NCBI RefSeq assembly: GCF_001189845.1
Contig: NZ_LFLZ01000013.1
Location: 1 to 64,000, forward strand
From: Bradyrhizobium tropiciagri
GTDB taxonomy: Bacteria; Pseudomonadota; Alphaproteobacteria; Rhizobiales; Xanthobacteraceae
Direction of reading: 5' to 3'
Length of the DNA stretch: 64,000 nt
The notes beneath the pieces were generated by a model. It had not been told where the DNA came from and did not search any database. It worked only from the letters and a program-made list of their open reading frames with translations. The translations under genes were made by a program, and so were the position numbers. Shown here piece by piece: positions 17,974 through 26,213 of the stretch (position 1 is its first letter; each line of letters opens with the position of its first letter).

Positions 17974-19376
17974 CTACTCCGCCCCCACCCAATTGCCGTG
18001 GAATCCGTCCGGCACGCGATGGCCGAGATGAACCAGCGCCGCCGGGCCGACCTCGACATCCTGCGCGTTGAAGACGGCGAGGTCGCTACGGTTTTCGCGG
18101 GCGCGCCAGACCACCGCGAGCAGCCAGCCGTCGCCTTCCGCGGCGTCGGCGCCGCGTTCGACGAACACCGGCTCGGAGATCGTATCACCGGCGGGCAGGA
18201 GATAGTGGCCGAGCCGCTTGCCGCGGCCGTCGACATGCACGATGCCCGACAGCGCACCGAACATCGGCAGGTCAGGGTTGGCGCAGGCGTACCAGCGTGA
18301 TTGCTTGCAAAGCCCGCGCGGCGATCGTCAACGCGGGGGAATTCACCGGTGAGATCGTCGAGATAGGTTTGCGTGAAGCGATCGGTGTTGCCGGAAAGGT
18401 CGAAAGTCCAGCGGCAATAGCGGGCGCGGTTTTTCTTCGGATCGGTCGGCGAGCCGTCGGGATGGTTGAACAGCGGCGCTTCCTCGAACTGCATCACGTC
18501 GGCGACGATGCGGTTTCCTTCCTCCCACGCATTCATGACATGGAAGACGTAGCAGGTCTCGGCGCGGAACCAGACGATGTCCTTCGATGCGCCGTTGCGC
18601 TTCATCACGCCAACATAGGCGCCTTTCTCCGGCTCCCAGGCGTAGGGCGCCTGTCCGCGCATCGCGCGTTGCATGCTGCCGGTGATCGGCAGGATCGGAA
18701 ACAGCACGTGATTCTCGGTGACGATGAAGTCGTGCACCATGCTGGCATAGGGCGCCTCGAAGCGCTCGAACCGCGTCACCACGCCGGATGCGCTCACCGC
18801 GCCGTACGACAGCGCCGGCGTCAGCGGACCCGCGGCGTTGTAGCCGAAGAACACCATTTCGCCGGTGACTGGATCGATCTTGGGATGCGCACTGAAGGGG
18901 CCCGAGATCGCGCCCTGGTAGTCGCAATAGCCGAGGCGATTGAGCGTGCCCGGCTCGATCTCGGTCGGCAGATGGCCTTCCTCGAGCGCGAGCAGGCGGC
19001 CGCCATGGAAGATGATGTTGGTGTTGGCGACGCCGCCATCGGTCGTGGTCGTGGCCGGCGCATCCGGTATCTTGCGGCCGAAGCCGCCGAACAGCGCGCG
19101 GCCCGCGTCGTGCTCGGCCTGCCATTTCGGGGTGCGGACCCAGCGGTTGCGGTAGCTGGCGCGGCCATTCTCGAGATGGAAGGCGTGCAGCATCCCGTCA
19201 CCGACGAACCAATGCGCGCCCGGCGCCTCGAACTGCGGATTGGGGCCGTTGCGGTACAGCGTGCCGTTGAGTTCGCGCGGCAGCTCGCCTGAAATCTTCA
19301 GGAACGGCGCATCGGCTTCAAACGGGATCGGCGCGAGATTGGACCGCGCCGTGTTCGAGGTGACCTGGTCGAGCAT
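17974..19376 (-). CDS. Carotenoid-cleavage-type oxygenase with a one-base frameshift
   Basis: The family uses an iron held by four His to cleave double bonds in carotenoids, apocarotenoids or stilbenes. Starting at 19376 (AGGGAG six bases upstream), the frame encodes three of the four ligand His: FSAHPKID, MVHDFIV and FHVMNAWEE. At about 18295-18297 the frame must shift by one base to continue as WYACANPDLPMFGALSGIV and on to the fourth His in PDGFHGNWV just before the stop at 17974. Total length is about 467 residues, normal for the family. If the shift is real the enzyme lacks its fourth ligand; if it is a sequencing error the gene is intact. The promoter side carries operator C. Confidence 0.85.
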
Positions 19377-19396
19377 TCGCATCTCCCTGCATTATG

Positions 19397-19415
19397 ATCT
19401 TTACATCGTAAAGAT
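19397..19415. promoter_or_regulatory. TetR-type operator C
   Basis: ATCTTTAC-ATC-GTAAAGAT is a perfect palindrome identical in both arms to operator A. It lies 21 bp upstream of the oxygenase start in the divergent gap shared with the TetR gene. Confidence 0.88.
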
Positions 19416-19450
19416 ATCAGTAGGGATCACGCCTTCGATCGTCAAGCAAA

Positions 19451-19469
19451 ATCTTTACAATGTAAAAAT
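19451..19469. promoter_or_regulatory. TetR-type operator D
   Basis: ATCTTTAC-AAT-GTAAAAAT has one change in the right arm. It lies 20 bp before the TetR start, as expected for an autoregulatory site. Confidence 0.8.
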
Positions 19470-19488
19470 TGCGACATATAACGGCGTC

Positions 19489-20214
19489 ATGGCAAGATTA
19501 TCCAAGGAAAACAAAGCGACTCGCCCGGTGCGGGCTCCGACGCGCCGGGTTGCGCGGGTCGCTGCGGACCGTCCGGCGTCGCGGCGCCGGGCCAATGACA
19601 CGCCGTATCATCACGGCGATCTGCATGAGGCGTTGCTCAGGGCCGCCGAGCGCGTGCTCGAGCGTGACGGACTGGCTGGGCTGACCTTGCGCGCGGTGGC
19701 GCGCGAGGCCGGTGTGTCGCATGCAGCTCCCACGCATCATTTCGGCGATCTCACCGGCCTCGTCAGCGAGCTTGCCGCGATCGGCTTTCGCCAGTTCAAC
19801 GAGGCGATGATCGTCGCCGGCGCGTCCGGTGCCACGCCGAACGAGAAGGGGCTGGCGCGCGCGAAGGCCTATATCGCCTATGCGCAGGCGCATCCCGGCA
19901 TGTACGGGCTGATGTTCCGCACCGAGCGGCTCGACATGAAACGGCCGTCCCTGCACGAAGCGGCGAATACCTCGTTCGCCGGGCTCGCCGGCTCGATCGG
20001 CGAAAGCCGTCACGAGCAGATCCAGGAACGGGCACTGTCGCTCGACCAGGCCGCGGCGATCGTGCGCGCCTGGTCGCTGGTCCACGGCTTCACGATGCTG
20101 CTACTCGACGGACGCCTGACCGACGTGTTGAACCGGATGCCGCCGGGCAATACCGTGGAGATGCTGCTCGAGGCGATGCTGAGGGGGGCGGTCAACAAGC
20201 CGCCCGGGTGCTAG
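19489..20214 (+). CDS. TetR-family repressor of the carotenoid-oxygenase regulon
   Basis: The 241-residue product has a basic N-terminal extension (about 38 residues, rich in Arg), then a TetR helix-turn-helix (YHHGDLHEALLRAAERVLE, GLAGLTLRAVAREAGVSHAAPTHHFG, about residues 40-90) and a C-terminal WHG-type ligand domain. It is divergent from the oxygenase. Operators with the same palindrome flank its own start, the oxygenase start and the membrane-protein pair, so it probably represses all three units until an unknown inducer, perhaps a lipophilic isoprenoid, is present. Confidence 0.88.
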   Translation: MARLSKENKATRPVRAPTRRVARVAADRPASRRRANDTPYHHGDLHEALLRAAERVLERDGLAGLTLRAVAREAGVSHAAPTHHFGDLTGLVSELAAIGFRQFNEAMIVAGASGATPNEKGLARAKAYIAYAQAHPGMYGLMFRTERLDMKRPSLHEAANTSFAGLAGSIGESRHEQIQERALSLDQAAAIVRAWSLVHGFTMLLLDGRLTDVLNRMPPGNTVEMLLEAMLRGAVNKPPGC

Positions 20215-20268
20215 CCAAGGCTTGATCCGGTAAAGGCTTGGTCCGGTAAGTGTGTATGCGGAGATCGT

Positions 20269-20745
20269 ATGAGCGGGAAGATACATACCTACGACGTGAA
20301 AGTGACGTGGACCGGCAATGTGGGCAACGGCACCAAGGCTTATCGAGATTACAAGCGCGACCATGAGATAATGGCGGCCGGCAAACCGACTATCGCCGGG
20401 TCTTCCGACCCGAGCTTTCGAGGCGACCGTACGCGGTGGAACCCGGAAGACCTGCTCGTCGCGGCGTTGTCCGCCTGCCATAAGCTCTGGTACCTCGGGC
20501 TTTGTGCGCAATCCGGCGTGAACGTCTTGTCCTATGAGGACGATGCGCACGGCACCATGGTCGAGGAAGCGGGTGGCGCGGGGCAGTTCACAGCGGTCGT
20601 TCTCCGCCCCAGAATCGTGATCGATGCTTCATCCGATATCCAGGTCGCCCGCGAGCTGCACCACAAAGCGCACGAACAATGCTTCATTGCGAGATCGGTG
20701 AATTTCCCGGTCGAGAACGAACCGGACATCGCCGTCGCCGCTTGA
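20269..20745 (+). CDS. OsmC-family peroxide reductase-like protein
   Basis: OsmC/Ohr proteins detoxify organic peroxides with two Cys. The 158-residue product has the conserved NPEDLLVAALSACHKLWYL (Cys near residue 70) and a second Cys in HHKAHEQCFIARSVN near residue 138, plus the N-terminal TWTGNVGNGTKAYRDY. Both redox Cys are present. It probably acts in the cytoplasm and is monocistronic. Confidence 0.9.
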   Translation: MSGKIHTYDVKVTWTGNVGNGTKAYRDYKRDHEIMAAGKPTIAGSSDPSFRGDRTRWNPEDLLVAALSACHKLWYLGLCAQSGVNVLSYEDDAHGTMVEEAGGAGQFTAVVLRPRIVIDASSDIQVARELHHKAHEQCFIARSVNFPVENEPDIAVAA

Positions 20746-20760
20746 ACGATCTCAGCGCAT

Positions 20761-21363
20761 CTAGCGTTTTGTCAGCGCCGTGGTGCGGCCGCTCTGGCCG
20801 ATCGTCTTGACCTGATCCGCGCCGCACTTGAAATCGCGGGCGAAGTCGTCGGCGGCCTGCCGCGCCAGCTCGTTGGCGTTGGGATTGGCGGCGACGTCGA
20901 CATAGGCGACATGACAGACATCGCCCGGCGGCAGCCGCGTCACCGCGAGCATCGCCCGTGAGACCGGGCCGCCGCGCTTGTCCTGTTCGCTGTTGTCGGC
21001 GATCTGCCAGCGCTGGATGATCGCGAAGGGTCTGCTGCCTGCGGCACGCCATTCGACCGTATCGCCGGTCGAGCTGAACGGGCCGAACCAGGCCTGCGCC
21101 GCCGGTTCCTTCGCCGCAGCCGCGCGGTTTCGGCCGACCGAAACCACTTCGCGCAGATCACCCTCGTTGATCAGCACCACAAGGCCGGATTTCCCCGGGC
21201 AGATCCGCGTGGTGCTGCCGTCCTCCTCGTTGGGCTTGCCGATCATGCGGCAGGCCTTCGGCGCGGTCGAGGTGAAGCTGCTGCTGATCGTCTCAGAGGC
21301 AGCCTGACCGGGATTTGCGCAGGCCAGCGCCATAACGGCTGTTGCAAAAGCAAGGTATTTCAT
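20761..21363 (-). CDS. Conserved secreted protein, unknown function
   Basis: The 200-residue product has a signal peptide (residues 1-21, ending GQAASET) and resembles DUF1176-like periplasmic proteins in composition. Visible features are CRMIGKPNEEDGSTTRICPG near residue 37, an aromatic/Arg stretch FAIIQRWQIAD and a Cys in DVCHVAYVDV. I cannot give a function. It converges on the OsmC gene with 15 nt between stops. Confidence 0.65.
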   Translation of the reverse strand: MKYLAFATAVMALACANPGQAASETISSSFTSTAPKACRMIGKPNEEDGSTTRICPGKSGLVVLINEGDLREVVSVGRNRAAAAKEPAAQAWFGPFSSTGDTVEWRAAGSRPFAIIQRWQIADNSEQDKRGGPVSRAMLAVTRLPPGDVCHVAYVDVAANPNANELARQAADDFARDFKCGADQVKTIGQSGRTTALTKR

Positions 21364-21528
21364 CGGGGGAAACCTGCGATCCGGACGTTACTTTGTGTCT
21401 GACATATGCAATCTGGGGAAGGTTCAACAGACACGCTGGAAACACCTGACAGGCGCGTGGAATCGTCCTAGAAGGGCGGCTTCGCAACTTTGTCGCGTGC
21501 GCCCCGGCGTGCCTCAGCCTCGATCATC

Positions 21529-22212
21529 ATGCCCGCATCATTATCGCACAAGCCCTATCGCGTTGGTCGTTCCCGTACCGGCCTCGGCCTTTTCGCCACC
21601 AAGCCGATCAAGAAAGGCACCAAGATCATCCGCTATTTCGGGCCGTTGCTCGATTCGAAGAAGAAGGATGAGGACGCGATCGAGAACAAATACCTGTTCG
21701 AGCTCACCAACCGCTGGACCATCGACGGCTCGATCCGCGAGAACGTCGCCCGCTACATCAACCACGCCTGCCGGCCGAACGCGGAATCCGACGTCAAGCC
21801 CCGCAAGCGCAAGGTGTTCATCCGCGCCATCAAGGACATCGAGCCGGGCGACGAGATCAACTACGATTACGGAACCGACTATTTCAAAGCCTATCTGAAG
21901 CCGATCGGCTGCAAGTGCGATGCCTGCGAGAAGAAGCGCAAGAAGAAGCGCGCGGAGGCGAGGGCAGAGCGGCTGCGGCTGAAGGAAAGGGCCGAACGGA
22001 AGGCCAAGCGCGAGGCCGAGAAGCTAGCCGAGACGCGGGCCAGGCAAAGGAAAGCCAACGCGAACAAGGCCGCCAAGGCAAACGGCAACGGCAAGGCCCT
22101 GAATGGCAAGGCTCTGAACGGCAAGCACCTCAACGGCCACAGCCTCACTGCCGCGGCAGGCAAGCGCGCGGTCCCTTCAAAGCGTGGCGCGGCGCGCGTG
22201 CTGCAAGCCTGA
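21529..22212 (+). CDS. Bacterial SET-domain lysine methyltransferase-like protein
   Basis: From the ATG at 21529 (a TTG at 21490 is possible) the 227-residue product has a compact SET domain (about 1-125): RSRTGLGLFATKPIKKGTKI, the cofactor-site ARYINHACRPNAES, and GDEINYDYGTDYF, followed by the post-SET zinc cysteines IGCKCDACE. The last 95 residues are Lys/Arg/Ala-rich, then repeat NGKALNGK-type units. SET enzymes methylate protein lysines with S-adenosylmethionine; bacterial substrates are mostly unknown. The basic tail suggests DNA or ribosome association. Confidence 0.87.
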   Translation: MPASLSHKPYRVGRSRTGLGLFATKPIKKGTKIIRYFGPLLDSKKKDEDAIENKYLFELTNRWTIDGSIRENVARYINHACRPNAESDVKPRKRKVFIRAIKDIEPGDEINYDYGTDYFKAYLKPIGCKCDACEKKRKKKRAEARAERLRLKERAERKAKREAEKLAETRARQRKANANKAAKANGNGKALNGKALNGKHLNGHSLTAAAGKRAVPSKRGAARVLQA

Positions 22213-22241
22213 GCCCCGAGACCGATCCTGTTCGAGGATCG

Positions 22242-22676
22242 TCATGATGCGCGCGCCGGATGACGCGGGGGACGCGGCAGGTAGGCGCATTCGGCAAGCG
22301 TGGTTCCGTCGAGCTCGCGCATGAAGGCCTCGCGCGCCGCGGCGAGCCTTGCCTTCAGCCGGCAGCGCGGCAGCAGCACGCAATCCCCGCCATCTTCCCT
22401 GAAACATTCGACCAGCGCGCTGCCGCCTTCCAGCGCACGGACCACTTGCCCGAGGGTGATGGTCTCCGCCGGCCGCGCCAGCGAAAACCCGCCGCCCGCG
22501 CCGCGCTGGGTCGCGATGAAGCCGGCCTCGGCGAGGTCGCGCACCACCTTAGCGAGGTGATTGCGGGAAATGCCGAACTCGGCCGCGATCTCGCTGGTGG
22601 CGAACGACCGATCCGGCTCGCCGGCCAGCCGCATCAGCGCGCGGAGCGCAAAATCCGTGAACGAAGTCAGGCGCAT
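22242..22676 (-). CDS. nsrR: Rrf2-family regulator, NsrR-like
   Basis: The 144-residue product has the Rrf2 winged helix (MRLTSFTDFALRALMRLAG, then FGISRNHLAKVVRDLAEAGF and a GAGGGFSLARP wing) and three Cys spaced for a Fe-S cluster in ECFREDGGDCVLLPRCRLK (about residues 90-108). This spacing matches NsrR, a nitric-oxide sensor that represses detoxification genes. The divergent truncated-globin gene and the operator between them fit that role. Confidence 0.85.
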   Translation of the reverse strand: MRLTSFTDFALRALMRLAGEPDRSFATSEIAAEFGISRNHLAKVVRDLAEAGFIATQRGAGGGFSLARPAETITLGQVVRALEGGSALVECFREDGGDCVLLPRCRLKARLAAAREAFMRELDGTTLAECAYLPRPPRHPARAS

Positions 22677-22725
22677 GGAAGCCCTTCGAAATCAGCACTT
22701 GGCGGATCAGCTATAGCAGTTTAAA

Positions 22726-22744
22726 TAGGTATTTGAAATGCATA
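22726..22744. promoter_or_regulatory. NsrR-like operator
   Basis: TAGGTATTT-G-AAATGCATA is an imperfect 9+1+9 palindrome; the right arm matches the known NsrR half-site AAATGCAT and the left differs at two positions. It lies between the Rrf2 gene and the globin, 16 bp before the globin start. Confidence 0.65.
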
Positions 22745-22759
22745 TTTTGGGTGTGAGTG

Positions 22760-23266
22760 ATGACAGGAGCAGAGCGCCGCGAGCAGATCACCGCCGAGAT
22801 CGTCGCGCGGACCGGGATCACCGAGGCCATGATCGCGCAGCTGGTGCACGCCTTCTACGCAAGGGTGCGCAATGACCCGATGATCGGGCCGGTGTTCGAG
22901 GCCAGGATCAGCAATTGGGAGCCGCATCTGGCCCAGATGTGTGCGTTCTGGTCGTCGGTCGCGCTGATGACCGGGCGCTACCACGGCACGCCGATGGTCA
23001 AGCATATGCCGCTGCCGATCGATGCCGCGCATTTCGATCGCTGGCTCGAACTGTTCGAGGCGACGGCGCATGAATTGTGCCCGCCGGTCGCCGCCGTTCA
23101 TTTCATCGAGCGCGCGCGGCGCATCGCCTCGAGCCTCGAGATGGGCGTCGCCAGCGGGCAGGGCGTGATGCTGGCGGTTGGCGAACGTTACAGGCGAAAT
23201 CTCCCCGCGTCATTCCGGGGCTCGCGAAGCGAGAGCCCGGAATCCATCGGTCCAAAGTTCTCGTAG
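22760..23266 (+). CDS. Group III truncated hemoglobin, with repeat-derived C-terminus
   Basis: Truncated globins bind O2 or NO at a heme. The 168-residue product has the globin core (LVHAFYARVRNDPMIGPVFEARI, then WSSVALMTGRYHGTPMVKHMPLPIDAAHFDRWLELF), with the proximal His in the HMPLPI/AAHFDRW region. The GTG at 22757 and ATG at 22760 are adjacent; the ATG is chosen. From about residue 150 the reading frame runs into the palindromic repeat at 23208, which supplies the last 19 residues and the stop codon. Context suggests NO-responsive expression. Confidence 0.88.
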   Translation: MTGAERREQITAEIVARTGITEAMIAQLVHAFYARVRNDPMIGPVFEARISNWEPHLAQMCAFWSSVALMTGRYHGTPMVKHMPLPIDAAHFDRWLELFEATAHELCPPVAAVHFIERARRIASSLEMGVASGQGVMLAVGERYRRNLPASFRGSRSESPESIGPKFS

Positions 23267-23313
23267 CACAATGGATTCCGGGCTCGCGCCAGGAGGCGCG
23301 CCCCGGAATGACG
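23208..23313. repeat. Palindromic repeat type 2, overlapping the globin 3' end
   Basis: The element starts CGTCATTCCGGGGCTCGCG and ends CGCCCCGGAATGACG, with inner arms GCCCGGAATCCAT and ATGGATTCCGGGC. It is the same family as 10537-10629. The globin frame ends inside it at 23266. Confidence 0.85.
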
Positions 23314-23323
23314 GCGTTCGTTT

Positions 23324-23409
23324 CGTAGGGTGGGTAGAGCGCAGCGAAACCCACCATCTTTGCCGCGGGTCGAAGCCGATGGATTTCGCTACGCTCTACC
23401 CATCCTACG
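23324..23409. repeat. Palindromic intergenic repeat, type 3
   Basis: CGTAGGGTGGGTAGAGCG at the left pairs with CGCTCTACCCATCCTACG at the right (a few mismatches), and the inside repeats AGCGAAACCCACCATC against GATGGATTTCGCT. It directly follows the type 2 element, giving 200 bp of nested palindromes. Confidence 0.8.
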
Positions 23410-23436
23410 CAGCTCCGCTCGCAATGATGGTCGCTA

Positions 23437-23834
23437 CTACACCGTCACCGCACCTTCACTCCTGCGCAACCCGACATATTGCAGCTCGGCGAACACGCCG
23501 GTGGCGATCGCCTGGGCGAGGATCACGATCGTCCCGAAGAGGTTCGGCGACACCGCGCCCGAGAGCAGCAGCGCGATGCTGGCGAGCGTCCAGGCCGCGT
23601 TGCCGGCGACCACGAGGATCACGGGGCCTTTCGGCAGCGAGGTTCGCGCGCCGAGCCAGCCGACCAGCGCGGTGTAGGCGATCAGGAACAGCCCGGTCTC
23701 GCGCAGCAGCGCTTCCGGCAGGCCGAGCAGCGAGCCAGCGCGCTGGTGTCGAGCACCATCGCTATGGCGGATACGCCGCTGAACACGGCATCGGCAAGCA
23801 AAGCGCGGCGCAGCAGCTGGGACGAGTGGATCAT
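23437..23834 (-). CDS. Four-helix membrane protein of unknown function, one-base frameshift
   Basis: Starting at 23834 (MIHSSQLLRRALLADAVFSG) the frame gives a first helix ending near VLDTSALA. At about 23728-23732 it must shift by one base to continue as SLLGLPEALLRETGLFLIAY, followed by two further helices (VILVVAGNAAWTLASIALLL and FGTIVILAQAIATGVFAELQ) and the stop at 23437. The complete product would have about 132 residues. The family is common in alphaproteobacteria as a DoxX-like or integral-membrane hypothetical; I cannot give a function. It likely shares an operon with 23868-24092. Confidence 0.65.
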
Positions 23835-23867
23835 GGCAGTGTCTCCTCTGGTTTGGGACGGGAGTGG

Positions 23868-24092
23868 TCAGCGGAACAGGGACTGCAACTGACGCCACAG
23901 CCGCGGCGGGCACAGCGCCTTGCCGACCCTCATCTCGACCGCGTAGACCTGCGCGAACACGAACAGGCCGGTCGCGTGCACGAGCGGCTGGGGCATGTTG
24001 AGCGAGCGCGCGACCAGCCAGGTGGTCAGGTGGGCCAGCCACGGCAGCAGGACGGCGAAGGCGCGGATAAGGGACAGCATCAGCATGGTCAT
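23868..24092 (-). CDS. Small membrane protein, unknown
   Basis: The 74-residue product has one or two hydrophobic segments (LMLSLIRAFAVLLPWLAHLTT, written in part; and LVHATGLFVFAQVYAV) and a basic C-terminus. An AGGAGATGACC stretch precedes its start. It ends 33 nt before the next membrane-protein gene, so the two are probably cotranscribed. Confidence 0.55.
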   Translation of the reverse strand: MTMLMLSLIRAFAVLLPWLAHLTTWLVARSLNMPQPLVHATGLFVFAQVYAVEMRVGKALCPPRLWRQLQSLFR

Positions 24093-24356
24093 CTCCTGTG
24101 CCGTGGAAGATGAGCCGCCCCGCGCGCCAATTCGATTACCTCAGGCGTAAAAAATTAGCCTGTTCGAAGGTGTTCGACGCCGTTCGTTTGGCTGGCAAAA
24201 CCCCTTGAAAAACAGATGCTTCTGCGTACATCGGTGTCCGTCCCTGTTTGTTCTTCGCCGCCTCCAGCCGACCGATTTGTTGGTATTTTTGTTGGTATCG
24301 GAAGAACAAACGTTCTCGGTAAAATTACGATATTCCGAACGAAGAGAACAGAGCAG

Positions 24357-25742
24357 ATGGCACGCAACAAAGGCGAGTGCGCCAATCCCGGGCAGATCAG
24401 GACCGACGTCGACTGCCGCGCCGCCGGGCCGAAGTTTCAGAACGGTGCATGGCGAGCGACCAAGATTTCCGACGCGACCGGCGGCGGTCTCTATCTGTTG
24501 ATCACGCCGGACCCGAGCAGAACCGGCAAAGCGGGCTCCAAGCTCTGGCGGATGGCCTATCGTTTTCACGGCAGGCAGAAGACCTATTCCATTGGGCCCT
24601 ACGGCAATGGCAGCGACGGCACCGTCTCGCTCGCTACGGCACGCCAGAAACGTGACGCCGCAAAGGGCCTGCTCACACAGAACCGGCCGGTCGATCCCTC
24701 GATCGAGAAGCAATTCGAGCGCCATCGCCAGGCGGCCGAGCGGCCGTTCGGCGTGTGGATCGACGAATGGCTCGCGGAGAAGAAGACCGAGAAGATCAAG
24801 CGTGGCCGGCTTGTCACCGTGCGTAGTCCGCAAACCATTGCGCTGCTTGAAAGGTGGTCTGGCTACCTGAAGAATCGTTTCGGCAATCTCCACCGGCCGG
24901 ACATCAAGCGTCCCGACGTGCTCGCCTTCTTTCGGACGATGCAGGCCGAGGGGAGGTTGGAGACCCGTGACCGGGTCCACAGTATCGGCGAGCAGGTCTG
25001 CGACTACGCCGACCTCGAAGGCGACGGCTATAATCCGTTCCGCGCCTGCAAGAAGCAACTCAGTGTCAACGTCTCAACCCCGCGCCCGGGCGTCACTGAA
25101 CCCCAGGACATCGTTCGCCTCTTCAGCCTGATCATGCCGCTATGGCAAAAGGCCAGATTTGGCGACGTGGTCGGTGATGCCCTACGGGTCGATGCGTTGA
25201 CCGTCCCTCGTCCCGGCATGATCAACGACATGGAATGGACCGAAGTCGACTGGGATGCCAAGCGCTGGACCATCCCCGCGACGAAGATGAAGACCGGATG
25301 GGACCACGTCGTGCCGCTGTCACGCCAAACTCTCGCGATCCTGCGGCGCGTGCAACAGATCACAGGCAATCGGCGCTACGTGTTCGCTTGTGCCCAGGAT
25401 GCGCCACTGTCGAGCAGAACGCTATGTCAGCGGCTGCGCGCGCTCGGCATTGATACCAAGGTCGAGCATTGCGCACATGGTTTCCGCACGACTTTCTCGA
25501 CCCTTTGCCACCATGAGGAGATCGAGGAAACCAAGGCATGGGACAGCGACGTCATCGAGCTGCAATTGGCACATCTCGAAAGCAATTCGGTCAAGGCGAC
25601 CTACAAACGGCATGGCCCCCTCGCACTGATCGGCTCGCGCACGAAGCTGATGCAGCATTGGGCCGACCGGATCGATGGCTTTGCCGATCCAAAAAAGATT
25701 GTGCCGGTCGAGGCAATCCGAGAAGGCTTCGCAACCAGCTAA
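24357..25742 (+). mobile_element. P4-type tyrosine integrase
   Basis: The 461-residue product, starting MARNKGECANPG, has the DUF4102-type arm-binding N-terminus (TGGGLYLLITPDP, KLWRMAYRFHGRQKTYSIGPYG), a core-binding domain (about 135-240) and a catalytic domain with box I Arg in VPRPGMINDMEWTEVD, the HGFR box (CAHGFRTTFST) and the LAHLESNSVKATYKR region with the nucleophile Tyr. Box I reads RPGMI instead of the usual RPGEL. All catalytic residues seem present. Such integrases insert genomic islands at tRNA 3' ends; a tRNA-Ser 3' end copy lies at 26475. Confidence 0.9.
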
Positions 25743-25755
25743 ACTAGGCCTGTCT

Positions 25756-25964
25756 TCATGTACCCGGTTCAATGCGAGGAAGGCTCATATGGTAAGCGTC
25801 GATGGAATCGGCATCGACCATGGTCTGGCCGCCCATTTTGTAGGCGATGATTTCCCTTCGTTGATCAACTCGTAGGCCTTGGTTCGGCCAAAGCCGCCGC
25901 GCTCCAATGCCTTTTTCAGTGGGATCAGGTTCCGTTTCTGGCGGGGCTCACCTAAAATCGCCAT
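25756..25964 (-). pseudogene. AlpA/excisionase-like DNA-binding protein, one-base frameshift
   Basis: From 25964 the frame gives MAILGEPRQKRNLIPLKKAL and a helix-turn-helix around GFGRTKAYELINEGK. After GGGAAA the frame must shift by one base to continue IIAYKMGGQTMVDADSIDAY and end at 25756, giving 69 residues with the usual AlpA/MerR-like wing. One A seems missing from the run. It converges on the integrase with 13 nt between stops, a typical int-xis arrangement. Could be a genuine pseudogene or an artefact. Confidence 0.7.
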
Positions 25965-26213
25965 GTGTTCTCTCGTAATCGGCTTGCCACGTCGATAGCT
26001 ACGGCCACATCGCGGTCTCGCGCAGCCAATCAGCAGCGTGCTTTCGGCCGCCACTCTACGTGCAAAGCCGCTTGTCGCTCCAGTGAAGCTAACGAATGCT
26101 TGAAGCATTGTGGGAGAGCTGAAAGAGCCAAGGATCGTTGTGAGCCAGTGAGGTCGGATATGAACATAGCGATCATTTTCCGTTGACCGGACTCTTTGCT
26201 TTGAGATGACCAC

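Noticed and set aside
9116..23409. CRISPR-like arrays from repeated palindromes
   Set aside because: The repeats are single dispersed palindromic elements of about 50-120 bp, without regular spacers or cas genes.
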